From CAZOZP01 sp964584325 (lineage in GTDB: Bacteria > Bacteroidota > Ignavibacteria > Ignavibacteriales > Melioribacteraceae), in assembly GCA_964584325.1 (NCBI GenBank), contig CAZOZP010000003.1:27754-91753 (forward strand): a stretch of DNA of 64,000 bases, read 5' to 3'. The notes beneath the pieces are model-generated. The model was given only the letters and a program-made list of their open reading frames with translations, had not been told where the DNA came from and searched no databases. Below, one piece after another: positions 23,529-33,600 of this stretch (positions within the stretch are counted from its first letter, which is position 1; every line of letters begins with the position of its first letter). Both the position numbers and the translations under genes were made by a program.

Positions 23529-23987
23529 TCAAAAAAAATCTACATTATAATTAACAAATCTACCTTCCGTGTAATTAAACTTTGCACAGAAAAACTTATC
23601 CTGAAAGAGCCATTTCATAAAAATTTTGTCGCCTTCCCACAGATTCAAATCAAAGAGCTTTTCAATTTGAATCCATTCAAGCTTTCCTTCGGGAGAGTCA
23701 ATTAACTCCCCCGAAAACTCTTCTGCCTTAAAAACAAACACATGCCAATCATCTTTACCGTCAAACAGAGGAAAAGTAATAAAACCTTTCATGGCCGGAT
23801 TTTCCAAAACAAGACCGGCCTCTTCAAGAACTTCTCTTTTAACACAATCTACAGGTGATTCTCCTTTTTCGAACTTCCCGCCAAGTCCATTCCATTTCCC
23901 TTGATGGTAATCGTCCGGCTTTTTAATTCTATGAAGCATCAGCACTTTACCCGCTCGGACAATGTAGCAGAGAACCGCAAGTTTCAA
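23529..23987 (-). CDS. Nudix hydrolase (MutT/MTH1-like)
   Basis: The 152-residue product has a complete Nudix box from G37 through E43 to REVLEEAGL (51-59), which binds the metal and cleaves nucleoside diphosphate-linked substrates. The N-terminal CYIVRAGKVLMLHRIKK and the GKWNGLGGKFEKGE context resemble 8-oxo-dGTP diphosphatases, so nucleotide-pool cleaning is likely. It begins five bases after the epimerase gene ends. Confidence 0.82.
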   Translation of the reverse strand: MKLAVLCYIVRAGKVLMLHRIKKPDDYHQGKWNGLGGKFEKGESPVDCVKREVLEEAGLVLENPAMKGFITFPLFDGKDDWHVFVFKAEEFSGELIDSPEGKLEWIQIEKLFDLNLWEGDKIFMKWLFQDKFFCAKFNYTEGRFVNYNVDFF

Positions 23988-23992
23988 AATTT

Positions 23993-24967
23993 CTATAATC
24001 CCCAGTATTTATTCTTAAGCAGATAATTTTCTACATAGTCTTTCACGCCTGCTTTAACATTGTGCATTTCTTTTGAATACCCTGATTTTCTGAGTTTTGT
24101 AATATCTGCCTGTGTAAAATACTGATATTTATCCTTAAGAGTATCAGGCATCTCGATAAATTCTATGTTAACCGGTTTACCGACGGCTTCAAAAATCGGT
24201 GTAACCAACTCAAGCCATGTTGAGGCATCACCTGTCCCTAGATTATAGAGTCCGTTGATATCCGGATTTTCCATAAAATAATAGATAATATCCATTATGT
24301 CTTTAATATAAATGAAATCCCGTTTTTGTCCGCCGTCTTTATAATCTTCTCTATATGACTTAAACAGCTTAACTTTACCTGTCTGAAGTATCTGCTCGTA
24401 TGCCTTATGTACAACACTTCTCATATCCCCTTTATGATATTCGTTGGGGCCGTAAACATTAAAGAATTTTAATCCGGCAACCTTATCAAGAAGATCCATA
24501 TTCTGAAGCCATATATCAAAAAGCTGTTTCGAATAACCGTACATATTTAACGGTCTTAATTCCGAAATATTTTCTTCATTATCCGAATATCCCTTTTCAC
24601 CGTCTCCGTAAGTTGCGGCTGAAGAAGCATAAATAAATCTGGCTCTCTGAGGCAGGCAGTATTTAATAAGCTCTTTGGAGAATCTAAGATTGTTCTGCAT
24701 AAGATAATCTGCATCATACTCAGTAGTTGAAGAGCAGGCGCCCATATGAATAACTGTCTCGATACTGAAAGGAACAGTTTCATTTATAACCATCTCGTAA
24801 AATTCTTTTTTGTTAAAATAGTCTATGAAGTTAAGACCATTGATATTTTTCCATTTTTCGCTATTGCCGAGATTATCCACAATCACTATCTCACTAATAC
24901 CTTCATCGTTAAGTTTCTTAACAACCGAGCTTCCGATAAATCCTGCACCGCCTGTTATTACAATCAT
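23993..24967 (-). CDS. hldD: ADP-L-glycero-D-manno-heptose 6-epimerase
   Basis: The 324-residue short-chain dehydrogenase-type enzyme converts ADP-D-glycero- to ADP-L-glycero-manno-heptose for lipopolysaccharide core. Seen are the NAD-binding GGAGFIGS (6-13), the catalytic YGYSK (Y143, K147), the family segment FFNVYGPNEYHKGDMRSVVHK, and the late LGTGDASTWLEL. Length is normal for HldD. It implies a heptose-containing outer membrane. No other heptose genes are nearby. Confidence 0.9.
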   Translation of the reverse strand: MIVITGGAGFIGSSVVKKLNDEGISEIVIVDNLGNSEKWKNINGLNFIDYFNKKEFYEMVINETVPFSIETVIHMGACSSTTEYDADYLMQNNLRFSKELIKYCLPQRARFIYASSAATYGDGEKGYSDNEENISELRPLNMYGYSKQLFDIWLQNMDLLDKVAGLKFFNVYGPNEYHKGDMRSVVHKAYEQILQTGKVKLFKSYREDYKDGGQKRDFIYIKDIMDIIYYFMENPDINGLYNLGTGDASTWLELVTPIFEAVGKPVNIEFIEMPDTLKDKYQYFTQADITKLRKSGYSKEMHNVKAGVKDYVENYLLKNKYWGL

Positions 24968-25103
24968 TTTTTCACCTGTAGTTAATTATTATCTGATAAA
25001 TTAAGCATTTAATGTCTTTTACACAAAACAATAATATTGTATTTTAGTGTATTGGCTATTATCGAGTTTATTTTTATGAATTTAAGAAAGTCAGGATTAA
25101 AAA

Positions 25104-28100
25104 ATGAAATTTAATATACTGAACGAATTAAGTAAACGAATTCTTATTATTGACGGCGCTATGGGTACAATGATCCAGAGGCGCGGACTAACAGAGAGTG
25201 ATTTCAGGGGAAACCGGTTCAGCGATCATCATTGCGACATAAAGGGCAATAACGATGTACTTTCGATTACCCGTCCGGATGTAATCGGTGATATTCATTG
25301 CGCCTACCTCGAGGCCGGGGCAGATATTATTGAAACAAATACATTCAGCAGCAACTCAATTTCCCAGGCTGATTATAAAATGGAAAGTTTTGTCTATGAA
25401 CTGAACTTACGATCTGCTCAAATAGCCCGTGAATGTGCCGATAAATACTCTGCATTATCTCCGGATAAGCCCAGATTTGTGGCAGGCGCTTTCGGCCCTA
25501 CCAACCGCACGGCATCATTATCGCCCGATGTGAATGACCCCGGCTTCAGGGCTGTTAATTTTGATATTCTTGCGGAAGCATATTACGAACAATGCAGGGG
25601 ATTAGTTGACGGCGGTGCAGATATTCTTTTGATTGAAACTGTATTTGATACACTTAACTGCAAAGCTGCCATTTTTGCAATACACAGATACTTCCGGGAA
25701 ACCGGAAAAGAACTGCCGGTTATGATTTCCGGAACTATCGTTGATGCAAGCGGAAGAACTCTCTCCGGACAGACTCTGGAAGGATTTCTGATTTCTGTTT
25801 CGCATACAAAAAATCTCATTTCCGTTGGCTTGAACTGTGCTCTGGGTCCGGTACAAATGAGGCCTTTCGTTGAAGACATTGCTTCAAAAGCACCTTTTTA
25901 TGTCAGCATTTACCCAAATGCCGGTTTGCCGAATGAATTCGGACAGTATGATTTATCTCCTGAAAAAATGGCGGATATCTTAAGAGAATATGCAGGCAAC
26001 GGGTTCTTTAATATTGTGGGAGGATGCTGCGGAACAACTCCTGACCACATCAGGGCAATTGCTGAAGCAGTTAAATCATTTACTCCGCGCACAATACCTC
26101 AGACCGAAAAGTATTTAAGACTTTCCGGACTGGAGGCACTTGTAATAAGACCGGAATCCAACTTTGTGAATGTAGGGGAGAGAACAAATGTAGCAGGCTC
26201 AAAGAAATTTGCCAGACTTATTAAAACGGGTAATTATGACGAAGCTCTAAGTATAGCCAAAGATCAGGTAGAAGGCGGTGCTCAGGTTATTGATATAAAT
26301 ATGGACGATGCACTTATTGACGGCGAGACTGCAGTTACAAGATTTCTAAATCTTCTTGGTGCCGAACCGGAAATTGCTAAACTTCCAATTATGCTTGATT
26401 CTTCAAAATGGACTGTTCTTGAAGCTGGTCTTAAATGCCTTCAGGGTAAAGGCATTGTTAATTCTATAAGTTTGAAGGAAGGAGAAGAAATATTTATTGA
26501 ACACGCATCAAAAATTTTAGATTACGGAGCTGCTGTTATCGTAATGGCTTTTGATGAAAAAGGACAGGCAGACTCCTTTGAAAGAAAGACTTCAATCTGC
26601 AAAAGAGCATACGATATACTAATTGAAAAAGTAGGCTTCAAACCAGAAGACATTATTTTTGATCCGAATATTTTTGCAATTGCAACCGGAATTGAAGAGC
26701 ATAATAATTATGCTGTTGATTATATTGAAGCTGCACGCTGGATAAAAACGCATCTTCCGTATGCAAAAGTAAGCGGAGGCGTCAGTAACGTATCCTTCTC
26801 TTACAGAGGAAATGATCCCGTGCGCGAAGCCATGCATTCTGTATTTCTTTACCATGCCGTTTCTGCCGGGATGGATATGGGTATTGTGAATGCCGGTCAG
26901 CTTGCTGTTTATGAAGATATTCCTAAAGATTTACTTGAAAGAGTTGAAGATGTTGTGTTAAACCGCCGAACAGATGCAACTGAAAGACTTACGGAACTTG
27001 CAGATTCATTCAAGGGAAAAGAAGCTTCAGAAATCAAAAAGGATGAATGGCGGAATCTTCCTGTTGAAGAAAGGCTAAAAAATTCTCTGGTAAAAGGAAT
27101 TGTTGATTTCATTGATCAGGATACTGAAGAAGCAAGGCTCAAATACAGTAATCCCGTTCACGTAATTGAAGGTCCGCTTATGGACGGAATGGGCGTGGTA
27201 GGAGATTTGTTCGGAGCAGGAAAAATGTTCCTTCCTCAGGTAGTAAAAAGCGCAAGAGTTATGAAAAAATCTGTTGCTTACCTCGTGCCTTTCATTGAAG
27301 CAGATAAGAAAAAATCCGGCGATCAGAGTGCCGCAGGAAAAATACTTCTTGCAACAGTTAAGGGAGATGTTCACGATATAGGTAAAAATATTGTTGGTGT
27401 AATTCTCGGTTGCAATAATTATGATGTAATTGATTTAGGAGTTATGGTACCTGCCGATAAAATTATTCAGGCCGCTATAGATAACAATGTTGATATAATC
27501 GGACTAAGCGGATTGATTACTCCGTCTCTTGAAGAAATGGTTCATTTTGCCAAAGAACTTGAAAGACGCGGATTAAAATTTCCGCTTCTGATAGGAGGTG
27601 CAACTACTTCGCGCGTACACACTGCCGTCAAAATTGATCCTTGTTACAGCGGAGCTGTTATACACGTACTCGATGCATCCCGAAGTGTTCCTGTATGCAG
27701 TAATCTGCTTAATCCTCAAACCCGCGATTCTTTCATCCTCAGCGTTAAAAATGAATATGAAGAACTTCGAGAACAATACGAAAAGCGACGCAATGAGAAA
27801 AAGTCAATCAGTATCAGTAAAGCTAGGTTGAATAAATTTACTCCGGAATTTTCTGAAAATACAATCATTAAGCCGAAAAATCTTGGCACTAAGGTTTTCA
27901 ACAATTTTCCTGTTGAGAATCTTGTTCCATACATTGACTGGACTCCGTTCTTCTCTGTCTGGGGATTAAAGGGCAAATATCCTCAAATCCTCAATAACGA
28001 TACTTACGGTACTGAAGCCAAAAAGCTCTTTGATGATGCTTCTTCCATGCTTCAGGATATTATTAAGAATAAAACTCTGAAAGCAAACGGTATTTTAGGA

Positions 28101-28790
28101 GTTTACCCGGCCAATTCTAACGGTGATGATATAGAAGTTTATTCTCCCGTATCCGGTCACGGAATTATGGCCGAATTCCGGACAATAAGACAACAGTTTG
28201 AAAAAGCATCTTCTCAGCCGAGTTTTGCTTTGTCTGATTTTATTGCACCTAAGGATTCGGGTATGCAAGATTATATTGGTGCTTTTGCGGTAACAGCCGG
28301 CATTAACGTGAAAGAAACTGCAGATTGGTATCAGGCTGCAAATGATGATTATTCTTCAATTATGATTAAAGCAGTTGCCGACAGACTTGCGGAAGCTTTT
28401 GCTGAATATCTGCATTTCTATTTGCGAAGAGAGTTTTGGGGATATTCACCTGATGAAGAATTTAATAATGAAGCGCTTATCGGAGAAAATTACATTGGGA
28501 TAAGACCTGCCCCGGGTTATCCCTCTCAGCCCGATCATACCGAAAAGGTTACTTTATTCAATCTGTTAAAAGCACAGGAAAACACTGATATAAGTCTTAC
28601 TGAAAATCTGGCAATGTTCCCGGCCGCTTCGGTTTGCGGATTGTATTTTGCTCATCCCGATGCAAAATATTTTAATGTCGGGAAAATCGACAAAGATCAA
28701 ATTGACGATTACCGGAAACGTAAAGGAATTTCACTTAAAGAAGCTGAACGAATTCTTGCAACAATTCTGTCTTACGATCCGGAATCCTAA
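25104..28790 (+). CDS. metH: Cobalamin-dependent methionine synthase
   Basis: The full-length 1228-residue enzyme transfers methyl from methyltetrahydrofolate to homocysteine via cobalamin. Domains in order are homocysteine (Zn ligands C245, C308, C309), pterin (FVNVGERTNVAGSKKF from about 354), the B12 cap and binding domain with GDVHDIGKNI (base-replacing H757), and the AdoMet reactivation domain (RPAPGYPSQPDH). All domains are present, as in E. coli (1227 residues). The 136-base upstream gap shows no cobalamin riboswitch. The next gene begins directly after the stop codon. Confidence 0.96.
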   Translation: MKFNILNELSKRILIIDGAMGTMIQRRGLTESDFRGNRFSDHHCDIKGNNDVLSITRPDVIGDIHCAYLEAGADIIETNTFSSNSISQADYKMESFVYELNLRSAQIARECADKYSALSPDKPRFVAGAFGPTNRTASLSPDVNDPGFRAVNFDILAEAYYEQCRGLVDGGADILLIETVFDTLNCKAAIFAIHRYFRETGKELPVMISGTIVDASGRTLSGQTLEGFLISVSHTKNLISVGLNCALGPVQMRPFVEDIASKAPFYVSIYPNAGLPNEFGQYDLSPEKMADILREYAGNGFFNIVGGCCGTTPDHIRAIAEAVKSFTPRTIPQTEKYLRLSGLEALVIRPESNFVNVGERTNVAGSKKFARLIKTGNYDEALSIAKDQVEGGAQVIDINMDDALIDGETAVTRFLNLLGAEPEIAKLPIMLDSSKWTVLEAGLKCLQGKGIVNSISLKEGEEIFIEHASKILDYGAAVIVMAFDEKGQADSFERKTSICKRAYDILIEKVGFKPEDIIFDPNIFAIATGIEEHNNYAVDYIEAARWIKTHLPYAKVSGGVSNVSFSYRGNDPVREAMHSVFLYHAVSAGMDMGIVNAGQLAVYEDIPKDLLERVEDVVLNRRTDATERLTELADSFKGKEASEIKKDEWRNLPVEERLKNSLVKGIVDFIDQDTEEARLKYSNPVHVIEGPLMDGMGVVGDLFGAGKMFLPQVVKSARVMKKSVAYLVPFIEADKKKSGDQSAAGKILLATVKGDVHDIGKNIVGVILGCNNYDVIDLGVMVPADKIIQAAIDNNVDIIGLSGLITPSLEEMVHFAKELERRGLKFPLLIGGATTSRVHTAVKIDPCYSGAVIHVLDASRSVPVCSNLLNPQTRDSFILSVKNEYEELREQYEKRRNEKKSISISKARLNKFTPEFSENTIIKPKNLGTKVFNNFPVENLVPYIDWTPFFSVWGLKGKYPQILNNDTYGTEAKKLFDDASSMLQDIIKNKTLKANGILGVYPANSNGDDIEVYSPVSGHGIMAEFRTIRQQFEKASSQPSFALSDFIAPKDSGMQDYIGAFAVTAGINVKETADWYQAANDDYSSIMIKAVADRLAEAFAEYLHFYLRREFWGYSPDEEFNNEALIGENYIGIRPAPGYPSQPDHTEKVTLFNLLKAQENTDISLTENLAMFPAASVCGLYFAHPDAKYFNVGKIDKDQIDDYRKRKGISLKEAERILATILSYDPES

Positions 28791-30020
28791 ATGCTGAAGG
28801 ACGCTCAGTATTATAAATTCTGTCTTTACGGTTTCTTGAAGGAAATGACGTTTTTTGAACCTTTTTTTCTATTGTTTCTTTTAAGCCGTGGCTTATCATT
28901 TCTGGAAATAGGATTTCTATATTCCCTGCGCGAGATCTTTATAAATATTTTTGAAATTCCAACCGGTGTTGCCGCTGATGTACTCGGTAGAAGACAAACA
29001 ATGATAAGTTCCTTCTTATTCTATATTATCTCTTTTATTGTTTTTTATTTTTCAGATCAGTATTTTCTTCTTATTGTTGCAATAATACTCTTTGCACTTG
29101 GCGAAGCTTTCAGAACAGGCACTCACAAAGCTATGATTTTTGAGTATTTGAAAATTAAGGGAATAGAATCATTAAAAGTTCATTATTATGGGCACACAAG
29201 ATCATGGTCGCAAAAAGGAGCCGGGTTATCGGCACTGATCGGTGCCGGATTTGTCTTCTACAGCGGCTCTTATGACAGTGTATTTATTTATGCCGTTATT
29301 CCGTTTGTGATAAACCTGATCCTTATGACCACTTATCCGAAAGAACTTGACGGCAAAACTGTTGATCTTAAGACAATATCTCTTATTCCGGCATTTAAGT
29401 CCACAATTACCGAGTTCCTCAATAATTTTAAAAGCGTTGAAATCTTCAGAGCTGTTGCTTCGCTCTCATTACATACCGGATTCTATAAAGCTGTACGCGA
29501 TTATCTCCAGCCTGTTTTGAAAGCCTTAGCTGTTTCACTTCCATTTTTTGCGTCAGTCCAAGATGAAAAACGATCAGCACTCATTATTGGTATTATTTAT
29601 TCACTAATATTTTTTCTTACATCCACTGCGTCAAAAAATTCAGGAAAATTTTCGGAAAAATTCGGAAGTATTCAGAAATCACTGAATATTACTTTTGTCG
29701 CGGGTCTAATTTTCGGAATATTAAGCGGAATTCTTTATGAAAGCGGATTGTTGTTTTTATCCGTGTTTTTTTACACAGCAGTTTATCTTAATGAAAACTT
29801 ACGTAAGCCAATTGGAATTGCATATTTCGGAGAAAAAATAAATACTAAGGTTTTGGCTTCATCTCTCTCAGCCGAATCTCAGGCTAATACACTTGCAGCG
29901 GCAATAATTGCACCTATCATCGGTTTCTTCGCTGATGCTATCGGAATTGGTTGGGCTTTAATTCTTGTATCATCTGTTTTGCTTATTCTTTCACCTCTTT
30001 TCAGACTAAAGCAAAACTAA
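28791..30020 (+). CDS. Major facilitator superfamily transporter
   Basis: The 409-residue membrane protein has about 12 hydrophobic segments and the loop 2-3 motif GVAADVLGRRQT (about 60-71) typical of MFS carriers. The substrate is unknown. Its ATG starts at the base after the metH stop, suggesting translational coupling and perhaps a role linked to methionine or C1 metabolism, though that rests on position only. Confidence 0.8.
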   Translation: MLKDAQYYKFCLYGFLKEMTFFEPFFLLFLLSRGLSFLEIGFLYSLREIFINIFEIPTGVAADVLGRRQTMISSFLFYIISFIVFYFSDQYFLLIVAIILFALGEAFRTGTHKAMIFEYLKIKGIESLKVHYYGHTRSWSQKGAGLSALIGAGFVFYSGSYDSVFIYAVIPFVINLILMTTYPKELDGKTVDLKTISLIPAFKSTITEFLNNFKSVEIFRAVASLSLHTGFYKAVRDYLQPVLKALAVSLPFFASVQDEKRSALIIGIIYSLIFFLTSTASKNSGKFSEKFGSIQKSLNITFVAGLIFGILSGILYESGLLFLSVFFYTAVYLNENLRKPIGIAYFGEKINTKVLASSLSAESQANTLAAAIIAPIIGFFADAIGIGWALILVSSVLLILSPLFRLKQN

Positions 30021-30023
30021 GCA

Positions 30024-31172
30024 TTACTTATCAAAAATAATTGAAAATTCTGAACCTTTTTCTTTTACACTTATTATTTTAAGTTTTGCATTGTTTCTTT
30101 GTACCAGATCTTTTACGATTTTAATTCCAAATCCGCTACCCGGTTCTCTGTCAGTACCCGGTGTCGAGTCAATTTCCTCATTTTCAAGAAGATGATTTAG
30201 TTTTTCCGGGGTTATTCCTATTCCTGTATCTGCTACTTTAATAATCACCTTATCTTCTTCTAAAATACTGCTTATTGAAACTGAGCCTCCTCGAAGCGTG
30301 AACTTCAAAGCATTGCAGACAATATTTCTTAATATTGTAAAAATTGAATTCTCATCCGCAAATACAGTCTTTATTTTTATATCGGCAGATAAAGTGATTT
30401 CTTTTGTTTTAGCTGTATGTGAATACAAATTGATTACTTTGTTGGCAATAAATTCAAGATTGATATTTTCCGGTTTCAGAATTTTCTTACCTTCTTTCAA
30501 ACTTGCCCAATCTAAAAGATTTTCCAGAAGATCATATACCCCTAATGCGGCTTCGCCTATATAGCCGGTTATTTCCTTGATTTCATCTTTCTGAAGCTTA
30601 TCGAAATCTTCTCTGAGAACATTATACAATCCGATGATCGATTGAAAAGGATTCTTCAGATCGTGCGCAATGATTGAAAGAAGCTTGTCTTTATGATTAT
30701 TTAATGCTTCAAGCATTTCATCTTTTTCTTTCAGCTTCTGTTCTGCTTCTATCTGTTTTGTAATATCGTTCTTTATAGCTATTAAACGTTCAATTTCCCC
30801 GTATTCATTTTTCATAGGAGAGATGTATGTTTCTTCATAAAAAAGACTACCGTCTTTTTTCCTGTTTAAGAATGTACCTTTCCAACTCTCCCCTCTTACT
30901 AAGGTTTCCCACATTGATTTGTAAAACTCTGAAGACATAAATCCTGATTTAAGCAGTTTAGGATTCTTCCCCAGTACTTCATCTTTTGAATATCCCGTTA
31001 TTTCTGTAAATTTTTCGTTGACATATTCAATTTTACCGGATTTATCTGTAATAAAAACAATTGATGGTCCATTTTCTACAACCTGCCTGTATAAACTGTC
31101 TATATCAGTCTGATCTGTATCAAATTCATGCTTTCTGTTTATCACTGACATTTTTTTCTTAACCCTTTTCAT
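30024..31172 (-). CDS. PAS-domain sensor histidine kinase
   Basis: The 382-residue protein has no membrane segment, so it acts in the cytoplasm. It has one PAS/PAC domain (about 27-145, with ITGYSKDEVLGKNPK and a PAC segment), a short coiled coil, the DHp helix with phospho-His H170 in IIAHDLKNPF, and a complete ATP-binding domain (NIVCNALKFT, DTGIGI, GSGFGIKIV). No response regulator adjoins it, so it is an orphan kinase. A second Met seven codons in is an alternative start. Confidence 0.87.
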   Translation of the reverse strand: MKRVKKKMSVINRKHEFDTDQTDIDSLYRQVVENGPSIVFITDKSGKIEYVNEKFTEITGYSKDEVLGKNPKLLKSGFMSSEFYKSMWETLVRGESWKGTFLNRKKDGSLFYEETYISPMKNEYGEIERLIAIKNDITKQIEAEQKLKEKDEMLEALNNHKDKLLSIIAHDLKNPFQSIIGLYNVLREDFDKLQKDEIKEITGYIGEAALGVYDLLENLLDWASLKEGKKILKPENINLEFIANKVINLYSHTAKTKEITLSADIKIKTVFADENSIFTILRNIVCNALKFTLRGGSVSISSILEEDKVIIKVADTGIGITPEKLNHLLENEEIDSTPGTDREPGSGFGIKIVKDLVQRNNAKLKIISVKEKGSEFSIIFDK

Positions 31173-31266
31173 TATGTAATAATAATCGACAATCTATCTT
31201 ATTAATTTAATTTAATTTTATTTAAAGTGCTTAATAATTTATTATTTCTTTATTATTTTTGACACT

Positions 31267-33411
31267 ATGAGCGAAACACTACAAGGTAAAGTTACCAGAA
31301 TAATTTATAAGAATGATTCCAACAACTACACTGTTGCCAAAATTGACATTGGTGATGATTACGAGATTGGAATTACAGGAACCTTCTATTCATTAAATGA
31401 AGGTCAAGAATACCGATTCCGGGGGAGCTGGACTGAACATCCTAAATATGGCGACCAGCTTAAGGTTGAAGACTATGAAGAAGTAATTCCTGAAACTGCT
31501 GATGAAATTGAAGTTTATCTTGCTTCGCGTGTGCTTAAGGGAATCGGACCGGCACTTGCAAAACAAATTGTTAAGAAATTCGGCGATTCTACATTTGATG
31601 TTCTTGACAACAACATTGAAGAGTTAGGCAAAATTCCCGGAATCGGTCATAAAAAGCTTGACCAAATAGCCGAGTCCTGGAAAAATCATAAAACTATCCG
31701 TAATCTGGTTATCTTTTTCAGAAAAGCCGAATTGTCATTAATCATGATCTCCAAAATTCATGACAGATACGGCTCTGCTGCAATTGATATTGTAAGTGCT
31801 AATCCTTACCGGTTAATTGATGATGTATCCGGCATCGGGTTTAAGACTGCTGATGAAATTGCATTTAAACTCGGTTTTGAAAAAGACAATATTAAGCGAA
31901 TAACCGCTGCACTTTACTATATCCTTGATCAACTTTCTACCGAGGGTCATATATGCTATCCGTTTTATAAGTTCTTATCTAAAGCTTGCAGGGATCTTGA
32001 AATATCCGATGAACTTGCACAAGAGGGTATTGAAAAACTGATTACAGAAAATAAATTTGTTCTTGCAGGGAATAAAGGTACCGACGAGTTTTATGTTTAT
32101 ACATCATCCCTTTTCCGTGCTGAGGAAAGTACCGCTTTTCACTTAAAAGAACTATCTGAGTACCATTCCGGACTATTTGATAACGAGAAAATTATTGAAC
32201 ACGAAGTTCTTTCTAAATTTCCGTATCAGCCCGATCTTCTTCAAAAACAAGCGGTATTTGCTGCCTTAAGCAATAAAGTTTCAATTATAACCGGCGGCCC
32301 CGGTACCGGCAAAACAACTATTATATCTGCAATAATTGCAGTACTGAAACAACGCAAAGTTCGTATAACTCTTGCAGCACCAACAGGCCGTGCAGCTAAG
32401 CGAATGTCTGAAGCTACCGGTTTTGATGCCTCTACTATACACAGACTGCTTGAGTTTTCGCCCATAGATGCTCAGTTTCAAAGAAACAGTGAAAATCCGC
32501 TTGAGACCGATTTCGTGATTCTTGATGAAGTATCTATGATAGATATTGAACTCTTCGCCTCACTTCTTGATGCATTACCCGCTGCCTGTTCGCTTCTTCT
32601 TGTAGGCGATTCGGACCAGCTGCCTTCCGTGGGTCCTGGTTTGGTATTGAAAGATCTTATTGAATCAGGCAAATACACTGTTACTAAGCTTACGAAAATC
32701 TTCCGCCAGGCCGAAGCCGGCAAAATTATTATAAATGCTCACAGAATTAATTCCGGAAATCTCCCTGAAATCGACAACGGAAATGAAAATAATGATTTTT
32801 ATTTTGTAAAAGTGGAAGAATCTCAAAGGATTCTTGAAATGATTATTGAACTCTGTAAAAAGAATATTCCCGCAAAGACCGGATTTACCTGGGAAACGGA
32901 TATTCAGATTCTTTCCCCTATGCATAAGGGAATTCTTGGTGTAAAGAACCTTAATTTGGAACTGCAGCGGGAATTGAATAAACACGGAGAGGAAATCCAT
33001 TCTTTCCCGGGAGGATTCCGTGTGGGAGATAAAGTAATGCAGATAAAAAACAACTATAATAAAGAGGTCTTTAACGGTGATTTGGGCAGAGTTCTGCTTT
33101 ATGATAAAATTAAACTACAATTAGTTGTAAATTTCGACGGAAAAACCGTTTCCTATTCTGCACAGGAAGCAGACGAACTGACTCTTGCGTACGCTGCAAC
33201 AGTCCACAAAGCTCAGGGAAGCGAGTATCCGGTAATAATTATGCCTGTAGTAAACGAACACTACATAATGCTTCAAAGGAATCTGCTATATACAGCCGTA
33301 ACAAGAGGTAAATCCATGGTTATGCTTTTGGGAAGTATAAAAGCACTAAGCATTGCTGTAAACAATAATAAAGCTCAGATTCGGTTCACCCGCTTAAAGG
33401 AAATATTATAG
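31267..33411 (+). CDS. recD2: RecD2-type ATP-dependent DNA helicase
   Basis: The 714-residue product has the RecD2 N-terminal region with helix-hairpin-helix segments (LKGIGPALAKQIVKKFG and IPGIGHKKL). It carries the SF1B motor with Walker A GGPGTGKT (343-350), motif II ILDEVSMID, and the late YAATVHKAQGSEY motif. It moves 5' to 3' on DNA and works in repair without RecBC. Length and domain order are normal for RecD2 rather than RecD of RecBCD. Confidence 0.9.
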   Translation: MSETLQGKVTRIIYKNDSNNYTVAKIDIGDDYEIGITGTFYSLNEGQEYRFRGSWTEHPKYGDQLKVEDYEEVIPETADEIEVYLASRVLKGIGPALAKQIVKKFGDSTFDVLDNNIEELGKIPGIGHKKLDQIAESWKNHKTIRNLVIFFRKAELSLIMISKIHDRYGSAAIDIVSANPYRLIDDVSGIGFKTADEIAFKLGFEKDNIKRITAALYYILDQLSTEGHICYPFYKFLSKACRDLEISDELAQEGIEKLITENKFVLAGNKGTDEFYVYTSSLFRAEESTAFHLKELSEYHSGLFDNEKIIEHEVLSKFPYQPDLLQKQAVFAALSNKVSIITGGPGTGKTTIISAIIAVLKQRKVRITLAAPTGRAAKRMSEATGFDASTIHRLLEFSPIDAQFQRNSENPLETDFVILDEVSMIDIELFASLLDALPAACSLLLVGDSDQLPSVGPGLVLKDLIESGKYTVTKLTKIFRQAEAGKIIINAHRINSGNLPEIDNGNENNDFYFVKVEESQRILEMIIELCKKNIPAKTGFTWETDIQILSPMHKGILGVKNLNLELQRELNKHGEEIHSFPGGFRVGDKVMQIKNNYNKEVFNGDLGRVLLYDKIKLQLVVNFDGKTVSYSAQEADELTLAYAATVHKAQGSEYPVIIMPVVNEHYIMLQRNLLYTAVTRGKSMVMLLGSIKALSIAVNNNKAQIRFTRLKEIL

Positions 33412-33566
33412 AATGTAACCTCCTGCATTTTGTTATCCCCTCACTTCATTTTAGTGATACTCATTTTTGGTTCCGGCAACTTTACAATTTGTTTTTCGTA
33501 TTTTCATTCGGAATAATAGAATCATAATAATTTTTTCTTGCCCGAATCAAAAATTATATTTATAAT

Positions 33567-33580
33567 TGAACCGTGGTTCA
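33567..33580. promoter_or_regulatory. Palindrome upstream of the efflux operon
   Basis: TGAACC-GT-GGTTCA is a perfect 6-base-arm palindrome beginning just after a TATATTTA/TATAAT-like box (33555-33566) and 20 bases before the start of the TolC-like gene. Its place over the likely transcription start fits an operator for a local repressor, but no repressor gene lies beside the operon. Confidence 0.45.
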
Positions 33581-33600
33581 TTTATCATTTGGAGCATTTA

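Noticed and set aside
24968..25103. Cobalamin riboswitch before metH
   Set aside because: No B12-box-like sequence or room for the full structure was seen in the 136-base gap.
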